DNA of 7,743 nt. Source: an uncultured bacterium (lineage in GTDB: Bacteria > Planctomycetota > Planctomycetia > Pirellulales > UBA1268). Of this stretch, positions 1 through 5,158 are shown one piece after another. The DNA is taken from contig CALGAS010000049.1 of NCBI GenBank assembly GCA_937959175.1, positions 1 to 7,743 on the forward strand. Direction: 5' to 3'. Below the pieces are notes generated by a model. It saw only the letters and a list, made by a program, of their open reading frames with translations. It did not search any database and was not told the origin of the DNA. Numbering within the stretch: position 1 is the first letter of the stretch; each line of letters starts with the position of its first letter. The position numbers and the translations under genes are program-made.

Positions 1-60
1 AAGTGGCTAAGGCAGCGGATTGCAAATCCGCCATCGTCGGTTCGACTCCGACCGGAGCCT
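1..60 (+). tRNA. tRNA-Cys (GCA), 5' end cut by window edge
   Basis: The 3' three-quarters of a cysteine tRNA. The anticodon stem pairs 15-19 (GCGGA) with 27-31 (TCCGC) around the loop TTGCAAA, so the anticodon is GCA at 22-24. The T arm pairs 36-40 (GTCGG) with 48-52 (CCGAC) around TTCGACT. The 3' acceptor strand is 53-59, followed by T60 as discriminator, as expected for tRNA-Cys. CCA is not encoded. GGC at 11-13 is the 3' half of the D stem; the 5' acceptor strand and the rest of the D stem lie outside the window. A pyrimidine-rich T tract (61-74) follows directly and could help 3' processing or termination. Confidence 0.96.
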
Positions 61-76
61 CTTTCTTTTCTCTCGT

Positions 77-96
77 GCCGCCGGCCTGAGAGCACG
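77..96 (+). repeat. Imperfect 20-bp direct repeat, copy 1
   Basis: Matches 854-873 at 17 of 20 positions, with a core of 13/14 (GGCCTGAGAGCACG against GGCCTGAGAACACG). The two copies lie just outside the DUF6883/DUF4926 gene pair on either side. They could be the scar of a duplication or insertion, or a chance match in GC-rich DNA. No transposase or integrase is visible between them. Confidence 0.3.
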
Positions 97-271
97 GGGA
101 TCCGGCCCGACCAGGGGGCGGAGCCGAGCGTGGCCAATCACTCGCTGGCCGCCTGCTTGACGTGCCTTCGATGATCGCCACGACGGACGGCTTGGGAGTG
201 GCCCCGCTCGTGACGGACGGCGGCACCACCATATACTTCCGAATCGACGAAGGTTCGACAGCGGCAAATCG

Positions 272-595
272 ATGCACATCCCCGCTGACGCCGAGATCGC
301 CGCCGAGAAGCTGACGCGTTATTTGTTGGTCCCCAGACCACTCGATGACAAATCAAAGTTTCTCATGCAGGCAGGATTCAGTCCAGCAAACCCGCTTGTT
401 CTCGACGCGGCCATTCGCGGCCTTGCAGCGGCGGAGCCCGCGACCGAAGATGGAGGGAATGAATACGGCGTTTTTTGGCGTGTGACAGGATTGCTTCGCG
501 GGCCGGATCGAGCGGTGCCCGTCGTTGCGATCTGGCTGCAGATGCATGCGAATGATCGCTTTCGATTCATCACCTTGAAACCAGCCCGGACTTGA
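272..595 (+). CDS. DUF6883 domain protein (possible toxin-type domain)
   Basis: A 107-residue protein that is essentially one DUF6883 domain. Recognisable family features are the N-terminal EKLTRYLL (12-19), then DDKSKFLMQAGF (25-36), a helical middle (about 43-53) and a C-terminal beta region with EYGVFWRVTG (64-73), an AIWLQ strand (86-90) and FRFITLKP (97-104). No signal peptide or membrane segment is seen. The ATG at 272 fits the usual domain start; the frame is open upstream only to 161 and has no better start. No clear Shine-Dalgarno precedes it. The TGA ends two bases before the ATG of the DUF4926 gene, so the pair is probably co-transcribed. From what I recall, DUF6883 occurs alone or as the last domain of polymorphic toxins, often beside DUF4926. 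Its biochemical function is unknown to me, and a toxin role is inference. Confidence 0.8.
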   Translation: MHIPADAEIAAEKLTRYLLVPRPLDDKSKFLMQAGFSPANPLVLDAAIRGLAAAEPATEDGGNEYGVFWRVTGLLRGPDRAVPVVAIWLQMHANDRFRFITLKPART

Positions 596-597
596 AG

Positions 598-843
598 ATG
601 AACGCAAACATGTTCGAGCGGGTTGCCCTGAGGCGGAATGTCGAGGGCCACTGGCTTCGGGCGGGCGACGTCGCGTATCTGGTGGACCGTGTGCCACATC
701 CCGCCGGTGGCGAGCAGGGGTGCGTGCTCGAGGTGTTTAACGCCGTGGGGGAGTCGATTGCCACGGTGACCGTGCCCGAATCGAACATCGAACCGCTCGC
801 GGCAGACGAGGTGCTCGCCGTACGGCGGTTGCAGGCATCGTGA
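598..843 (+). CDS. DUF4926 domain protein (possible partner/immunity protein)
   Basis: A small 81-residue protein matching DUF4926: FERVALRRNVEG (6-17), LRAGDVAYLVDR (20-31), then VLEVFNAVGESIATVTVP (43-60) and a closing NIEPL (63-67). The pattern of short strands around a GDV turn suggests a small SH3-like beta barrel. The ATG at 598 lies two bases after the DUF6883 stop. An in-frame TTG at 592 would overlap that stop by four bases (TTGA), and an internal ATG at 610 is also possible because the domain begins at residue 5. The tight spacing argues for one operon and perhaps a physical pair with DUF6883. No membrane segment or signal peptide is visible. An antitoxin or immunity role is inferred from gene pairing only. 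Confidence 0.78.
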   Translation: MNANMFERVALRRNVEGHWLRAGDVAYLVDRVPHPAGGEQGCVLEVFNAVGESIATVTVPESNIEPLAADEVLAVRRLQAS

Positions 844-853
844 ACCGCGAGGA

Positions 854-873
854 GCCGAGGGCCTGAGAACACG
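854..873 (+). repeat. Imperfect 20-bp direct repeat, copy 2
   Basis: Second copy of the repeat at 77-96 (17/20 identical; mismatches at the 5th, 6th and 16th positions). It starts 10 bases after the DUF4926 stop codon. Confidence 0.3.
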
Positions 874-935
874 TTTCCCCCGCAAGGCTCGGCTCGGCGG
901 GCGGCGCTCGAAGGCTTGGCAGAGAGGTTGGGGCT

Positions 936-1401
936 GTGACGCACACGGTCGAAATCGCGAAGACGTTTGGGACCGATCTCTCCAGTCGGCAGAGGGCGGC
1001 CACGCTGCGGCTTGAGATCACCCCGCAGACCGCGGCGGGAGTCACGCCCGTACTTGCTGATCGGACTTCGTGTGAACAACCGCAGCTCGACCAGGAAAGA
1101 AGACTTTAAGGGGTGGAGCAATGGGCTAGATTTCCTGGGGCCCAAATGCAGCCTGGTGGATGAGCACGGCAACAACTATGTGCAGATGACGGCCGCAATC
1201 GGTGAGACGTGGGATGGGCCAATCGCTCGTGAGACCATTGCTCCCCGCGGCAGGATGATCGACCGGTTGATCTTCGAGCCGCCCGTCGATGCCGCGCAGG
1301 AGCTTCGCCTGGAGGTCCCCGCTGCGCCACTTGGGCTCGAAGGCTGGTACCGGTTTAGGATTCCCCGTCTGATGTGGGACGAGGAAGGTGGGGTGGAATG
1401 A
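936..1401 (+). pseudogene. Frameshifted gene for a planctomycete-type conserved C-terminal domain
   Basis: Two overlapping frames together encode one continuous beta-rich domain of about 154 residues. The first frame, from GTG 936, gives VTHTVEIAKTFGTDL and then LEITPQTAAGVTP, and runs out of frame to TAA 1107-1109. The second takes over at 1051 with YLLIGLRVNNRSSTRK, then DEHGNNYVQ, TIAPRGRMIDRLIFEPP and a closing WYRFRIPR, and stops at TGA 1399. Removing one base from CCCG (1047-1050) restores V-T-P-Y-L-L-I, so the lesion is a single-base insertion or a read error. The 'LLI...V.N...DEHGN..........LIFEPPVDAA.ELRLE.P' pattern is one I recall in uncharacterised planctomycete proteins, where the domain usually follows a zinc ribbon and membrane helix; those are absent here. 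AGAGAGG (921-927) sits 8 bases before GTG 936. Function is unknown. Confidence 0.6.
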
Positions 1402-1435
1402 GAGTCAGATAGGCGGCTGGCTCTGACGGCGGCGG

Positions 1436-1579
1436 TCACCGCTCGCCCCGGCCGTCACGCACGATGGCCAGAATCGCCGCCTTGGTCGCCGCCGCCAGAC
1501 TGGGCCAGCCGAGGGAACGACCCGGGGCGGCGAACGGATCGGCTACGTTCCCACTGGATACAGCCACCGCGAGGAGCAC
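1436..1579 (-). pseudogene. Possible 3' remnant of a lost gene (minus strand)
   Basis: The minus strand of this otherwise empty stretch has a short open frame of 47 codons ending at TGA (1438-1436). Its translation includes ADPFAAPGRSLGWPSL and AAILAIVRDGRGER. The amphipathic 'WPSL....KAAILAIVRD' ending resembles tails that I recall on planctomycete integrase-associated proteins, but the match is from memory and weak. There is no credible start: a stop lies just upstream at 1588-1586, and the frame abuts the ATG of the CYTH gene. If real, it is a truncated leftover, fitting the broken gene beside it. It could equally be chance in GC-rich DNA. Nothing else is visible between 1402 and 1579. Confidence 0.2.
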
Positions 1580-2146
1580 ATGCCGTCAAACGTCGAGATC
1601 AAGGCGAGGATAGCCGACCTGCCGAAGGTCGCTGCCTTGGTGGCAACGATGAGTGACAAGCCGCCAAAGACGCTCCAGCAGAGGGACACGTTCTTCAGGT
1701 GCTCAACCGGCCGCCTGAAACTCCGTGAACTGGAGACAGGCGAGGGCGAGTTGATCTTCTACGACAGGGCCGACGTCAACGGTGCCAAGCAGTCGGACTA
1801 CGAGATCACACCGGTTGCGGATGCCGTCACGTTGAAGTCAGTCCTTCGGCAAGCATTGGGTGAGACGGTGGTGGTGGAGAAGACGCGGGTGCTCTCCCTC
1901 GTTGGTCAGACCCGCGTGCATCTCGATACGGTGGTGGGGTTGGGCACGTTCCTCGAACTGGAGGTGGTGCTGCGACCTGACCAATCACCGGCAGAGGGCC
2001 ACAAGATCGCTGAAGGCCTGATGAGTCGGCTGGGGATACGAGAGTCGGATTTGCTTGCCACCGCCTACGCCGACATGCTCAAGGAACTTGCGGCTGAAAT
2101 CCAAGTCATTTCCTCGCCACACCTACCGGGCTGCCGTGCCTTTTGA
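1580..2146 (+). CDS. CYTH domain protein (CyaB/class IV adenylate cyclase-like triphosphate tunnel enzyme)
   Basis: A 188-residue soluble protein of the CYTH (triphosphate tunnel metalloenzyme) family, CyaB-like branch. These enzymes bind triphosphate substrates and divalent metal in an eight-stranded beta tunnel. Visible motifs are NVEIKAR (4-10, the E-x-K signature), QRDTFF (34-39), GRLKLRE (44-50), ELIFY (57-61), a basic VVEKTR (98-103), TRVHLD (111-116) and LGTFLELEVV (121-130), whose two glutamates are the expected C-terminal metal ligands. The length fits a stand-alone family member. GAGGAG (1571-1576) lies three bases before ATG 1580 and supports this start. The substrate cannot be read from sequence: adenylate cyclase, thiamine-triphosphatase and tripolyphosphatase activities are all known in the superfamily. 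Its last 11 bases overlap the next gene, implying an operon. Residues after about 172 are a divergent tail, possibly shaped by that overlap. Confidence 0.9.
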   Translation: MPSNVEIKARIADLPKVAALVATMSDKPPKTLQQRDTFFRCSTGRLKLRELETGEGELIFYDRADVNGAKQSDYEITPVADAVTLKSVLRQALGETVVVEKTRVLSLVGQTRVHLDTVVGLGTFLELEVVLRPDQSPAEGHKIAEGLMSRLGIRESDLLATAYADMLKELAAEIQVISSPHLPGCRAF

Positions 2147-2666
2147 ATCCTCACTACCGCTGGTCATCTGCTGTCTTCTTGGGGCAGTCGGTGGTTTCTT
2201 CGTCTGGCTGCAGGTGCGATCACGGGGGCTTCTGGCTGCGGCTACGCTTCTCGCGTTGGCGGGCATGGGAGTATTCGTCGCAGATTTACTCGTTGAGACC
2301 GACCGCGAGTACCTGCTGGAAATGTTCCCGCGGCTGGCTCGTGCGGCGGAGAGGCAGGATATTTCCACGATCATGGCCGCGCTCGATCCAGACCTGCTTC
2401 CGCTGCGGGAAGAAGCCGAGCGGGTCCTCAAGCAGGTGCAGCCGACCGAGGTAGCGATTACGAGCCTCGATGTTGTCGTGGAGTCCGCCAAGAAGCCGCC
2501 GGAGGCCGTCGCCAACCTCATTGTGCGGGTGACAGGCAACGTGATCGACAAGGCCACGCCGGGCACAGTTCTGGCGGGCGTGAAAGTGTTGCTCCACAAG
2601 AAGGACGGGCAGTGGCTCGTGAAGGATGCTGAGGGCGAGCCGGTCAGGCCGGGGAAGAACAGGTAG
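2136..2666 (+). CDS. Two-helix membrane protein with a conserved planctomycete-type soluble domain
   Basis: With the GTG start at 2136, this is a 176-residue protein with two hydrophobic segments (about 7-25 and 31-53) separated by a short basic turn (QVRSRG), then a soluble domain of about 120 residues. That domain begins ETDREYLLEMFPRLARAAE and includes TEVAITSLDV, VRVTGN and a closing GQWLVKDAEGEP. Its layout (helical start, then curved strands) suggests an NTF2-like or cystatin-like fold, but I cannot confirm this. The frame is also open further upstream inside the CYTH gene (an ATG at 2055), but sequence before 2136 is arginine-rich shadow, so GTG 2136 is preferred although no strong ribosome-binding site precedes it. 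The 11-base overlap with the CYTH stop suggests translational coupling. It ends 20 bases from the convergent repeat-protein gene. Function is unknown. Confidence 0.75.
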   Translation: MPFESSLPLVICCLLGAVGGFFVWLQVRSRGLLAAATLLALAGMGVFVADLLVETDREYLLEMFPRLARAAERQDISTIMAALDPDLLPLREEAERVLKQVQPTEVAITSLDVVVESAKKPPEAVANLIVRVTGNVIDKATPGTVLAGVKVLLHKKDGQWLVKDAEGEPVRPGKNR

Positions 2667-2686
2667 TCGCATCAGGTCGGCGGCGG

Positions 2687-4714
2687 TTAGCCGGTTTGCC
2701 GGCCGGGCCAGCGGAGGATCGACCAGTTCTGATCGCCACCGAGGATCAGGCTGCCCCGCTGCAGCGTGCCCTCCATCAGCCGGGTGAGATTGACCCCCGT
2801 CGAGGCCTGCCGCCAGATGATGTCGCTCCGGCCGTCGCCGTCAGCGTCTTCGGTCGCGACGACCGACCAGTCGAGGTTTCCCCCCACCCAGGCAGCCTGC
2901 CGGAGGGCCGCATCCACGAGAAGCCACTGTACGACCGTGCCGGTCGAGGCCTGCCGCCACAGCAGATCGCCGTAGCCGTCGGTGTCGAAGTCGCCGGTCG
3001 CCACGATCTCCCAGTCGCTGCTGCCGCCGAGAACGGTGGCGGAGATTTCACTGGCTCCCATCATCCGCTTGACGACATGCGTTCCGCTGGGGGCATGCCG
3101 CCAGATCAGATCGGTGGTGCCGTCGGCGTTGGCATCGAAGCCGGGGCCGGTGGCGACCAGCCGCCAGTCGGTATCTCCGCCGAGCAGCGTCTGCTGCGTC
3201 GTGGCGGCCCCGTCCATCAGCCACATCACGGTGGTGCCGCTGACATCATGCCGCCAGACGACGTCGCTCCGGCCGTCGCCGTCGAAGTCGCCCGAGGCCT
3301 CGATTCCCCACTCGGCGCTGGCCCCGATCACGTCGCTGGAGCGGGTCGAGCCGTCGGCGTTGTGAATCCGCATCACCCCCAGCCCGCTGGAGTGCAGCCA
3401 GATCACGTCGGTCACGCCGTCGCCGTCGAAGTCACCGGGGGAGCCGATCGTCCAGTCGGCATCCCCGCCGAGGATCCGCGTGCCGGCCGCGCGGCCGTCG
3501 GCGTCATACAGCGTGCCCACCACCAGGCCGGTCGTCGCTTCCCGCCAAAGGCCGTCGAGCAGGCCGTCGCCGTTGAGGTCGATCGCGGGCCGCGGGTCGA
3601 TGGTGGGCTGCGGAACGATGGCGGTGCTGTCCCGCGGAAGGAAGAGACCGATCTCCTCGATGAGCCGGCCGTCGCGGTGGAACAGGCTGGGCAGTTCGGT
3701 GGCGAAATACCCGTCGACGTTCAGGTAGGTGCCGAGGATCGACGTGAGTTCCTTGTCGATGTCCGTCGTGAAACTGATGCGGTTGAGGTCATCGATCGTT
3801 CCGCCCCACGTCACCAGATCGACGGGATCAGACGTCGTTCCGGTCACGAGCGTGGCGGGCCGCCACACGCTCGTGGTAGCGGTCTCGACGATGAACGTGT
3901 CGGACGGCGAAGTTCCCCGTCGGGCGATCTCCGTGCCGGGATGGTAGGTGAAGTCATTGGTGATGGCATCTCCGTACGTGAGAAGCAGATCCAGTTGCGT
4001 CGCGTACGAGGCGTTGAATCCGGTCGTCAACTGCACGATCTCCATGTCGCGACGAAGCTCGGCGAGCTTCTGTGTCACGATTTCGACCGCCTGCGGATTG
4101 GTCGTCGGCGGGTCGGCACCTTGAAGGCTCGCCAACTGCGACTCCGTCCAGGCCACGTCCGATTCCAGGCTCGCCCAGACATAGCCGAGCGTGTCGTCGT
4201 CGCCGAGATCGATCAGCCGCAAGGCCTTGGGTGCCGCAAACTCGACGACCTGATAGCCCTGACTGCGGCCCCAGTCGGAATCGGCGTAGTTCGAAGCGAC
4301 GTCGAGGCTGCTGTACCAGTTCGTGGATACCGCGAACCGATTGAGGACGTCGTCCTGCTGGAACAGCCCCGACGCCGGAATCTTCAGGGCCTTGTACAGC
4401 GACGTTTCTCTGGGCACATCCAACACATCGAGCGTGAAGTCGATGCCGCCCTTCGAGGCAGGGACGGAGATCCTGGCAACGCCCGGCATGGCTTCGAGAA
4501 AACTTTCTGCCCGACCGATATTTGTTGGCTCGACGGGTGACGCGAGGATGGTGCCGCCGGCAGGCACCTGGTTACTCGTCGTGAAGACGACGGGGACGGG
4601 ATCCGCCGCGTCCCCGGCAGGCGATGCCGCGAGCGGCTCGATGACGCCGAAACCCGACAGGACGTGTCGCGGTTCCAGTCGCTCACCAGGAGCGATGCTC
4701 CTGGCTGGCGACAT
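2687..4714 (-). CDS. Secreted LEPRxLL-type protein with six C-terminal FG-GAP/VCBS-like repeats
   Basis: A 675-residue protein from ATG 4714, chosen because GGGAAAGG lies 7 bases upstream and because the N-terminus then reads MSPARSIAPGERLEPRHVLS, which carries the planctomycete LEPRxLL-type motif associated with surface or exported proteins. Residues about 20-378 form a unique region with no family I recognise. Residues 379-675 (bases 2690-3580) are six tandem units of 48-53 residues, each with a calcium-loop-like start (DFDGDGRSD, DLNGDGLLD, DADGDGRSD) followed by WR...TG, a W/L-rich strand and LGGD..W. These resemble FG-GAP/VCBS propeller blades, so the C-terminus may be a six-bladed beta-propeller. 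There is no typical C-terminal anchor. A role in surface binding or adhesion is inference. It converges on the CYTH operon. Confidence 0.85.
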   Translation of the reverse strand: MSPARSIAPGERLEPRHVLSGFGVIEPLAASPAGDAADPVPVVFTTSNQVPAGGTILASPVEPTNIGRAESFLEAMPGVARISVPASKGGIDFTLDVLDVPRETSLYKALKIPASGLFQQDDVLNRFAVSTNWYSSLDVASNYADSDWGRSQGYQVVEFAAPKALRLIDLGDDDTLGYVWASLESDVAWTESQLASLQGADPPTTNPQAVEIVTQKLAELRRDMEIVQLTTGFNASYATQLDLLLTYGDAITNDFTYHPGTEIARRGTSPSDTFIVETATTSVWRPATLVTGTTSDPVDLVTWGGTIDDLNRISFTTDIDKELTSILGTYLNVDGYFATELPSLFHRDGRLIEEIGLFLPRDSTAIVPQPTIDPRPAIDLNGDGLLDGLWREATTGLVVGTLYDADGRAAGTRILGGDADWTIGSPGDFDGDGVTDVIWLHSSGLGVMRIHNADGSTRSSDVIGASAEWGIEASGDFDGDGRSDVVWRHDVSGTTVMWLMDGAATTQQTLLGGDTDWRLVATGPGFDANADGTTDLIWRHAPSGTHVVKRMMGASEISATVLGGSSDWEIVATGDFDTDGYGDLLWRQASTGTVVQWLLVDAALRQAAWVGGNLDWSVVATEDADGDGRSDIIWRQASTGVNLTRLMEGTLQRGSLILGGDQNWSILRWPGRQTG
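2690..2703. terminator. Weak bidirectional hairpin between convergent genes
   Basis: GCCGG (2690-2694) pairs perfectly with CCGGC (2699-2703) around TTTG. It sits 23 bases after the stop of the rightward operon and overlaps the last codons of the leftward repeat-protein gene. No T tract follows on either strand, so intrinsic termination is doubtful. Confidence 0.2.
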
Positions 4715-5158
4715 CGAGACGCCTTTCCCGCGGCCTGCCCGGTTCCTCGGTCTGCGGAAGCCCGCCGAATCCGATCGGTCTCCCGCAATCAACGTAAAAA
4801 GGAAATGCAAGGGAATGCCTTTGGGATTCGGATGGGTGCCAGAGCGAGCGACACATCGCCGGTCGGACTCATCGCAGGGGAGAGACGCTTCATGAAACGC
4901 GGTGCCGATTCGTGTCGGCCGGCAATCAGCAGAGCCCTGCAGTCTATCAGTGCCGTTGGCCAAGCGTCGATTCGGCTGGAAAGAGGCCATCCAGTACGAC
5001 ACGCCCGCGAGCAGCACGATCAGAAGCGTGTGGCAAATCGTGTGAACCACGACGCGAGAAAACTGCCGGGACACCTTCGCGCGTGGTCGCGTACGGCAAC
5101 CTTGAGGCTGTCGGCCACGGCAGACGGCCGCCGGGAGGAGCCGGCGATCGCCCGGGTG
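4715..5158. other. 444-bp spacer between ettA and the repeat-protein gene
   Basis: No convincing gene. On the minus strand the repeat-protein frame stays open to a GTG at 5074. Its first residues contain a hydrophobic stretch (about ORF residues 11-30, including TLLIVLLAGVSYWMA), but this is followed by low-complexity, arginine-rich sequence. It could be a small membrane peptide merged into the frame or chance. The stretch around 4790-4830 is relatively AT-rich and is the most likely place for the repeat-protein promoter, but I cannot point to clear -35/-10 boxes. Just past the ettA stop, short GC-rich stems occur without a T tract, so no terminator can be called. Confidence 0.4.
4722..4729 (-). 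promoter_or_regulatory. Ribosome-binding site that fixes the start of the repeat protein
   Basis: The minus strand reads GGGAAAGG, seven bases before ATG 4714. It supports starting at MSPARS rather than at the upstream in-frame GTG (5074), whose extra 120 codons would bury the LEPRxLL-type motif. Confidence 0.6.

Noticed and set aside
157..162. TTGACG, a possible -35 box for the DUF6883/DUF4926 pair.
   Set aside because: No acceptable -10 box lies 16-18 bases downstream.
171..314. 47-codon + strand frame upstream of and overlapping the DUF6883 start (contains DGGTTIYFRIDEG).
   Set aside because: No ribosome-binding site or recognised family, and it overlaps the better-supported DUF6883 start; at most a remnant.
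2696..4540. A 614-codon open frame on the + strand opposite the repeat-protein gene.
   Set aside because: It is proline/valine/glycine-rich, without domains, and mirrors the GC-rich, repeat-structured minus-strand gene, which has a ribosome-binding site, the LEPRxLL-type motif and recognisable repeats.
5143..5152. Perfect palindrome GGCGATCGCC just after the ettA stop (contains the cyanobacterial HIP1 octamer).
   Set aside because: It occurs once here in GC-rich DNA, has no T tract and nothing suggests a cyanobacterium; likely chance.
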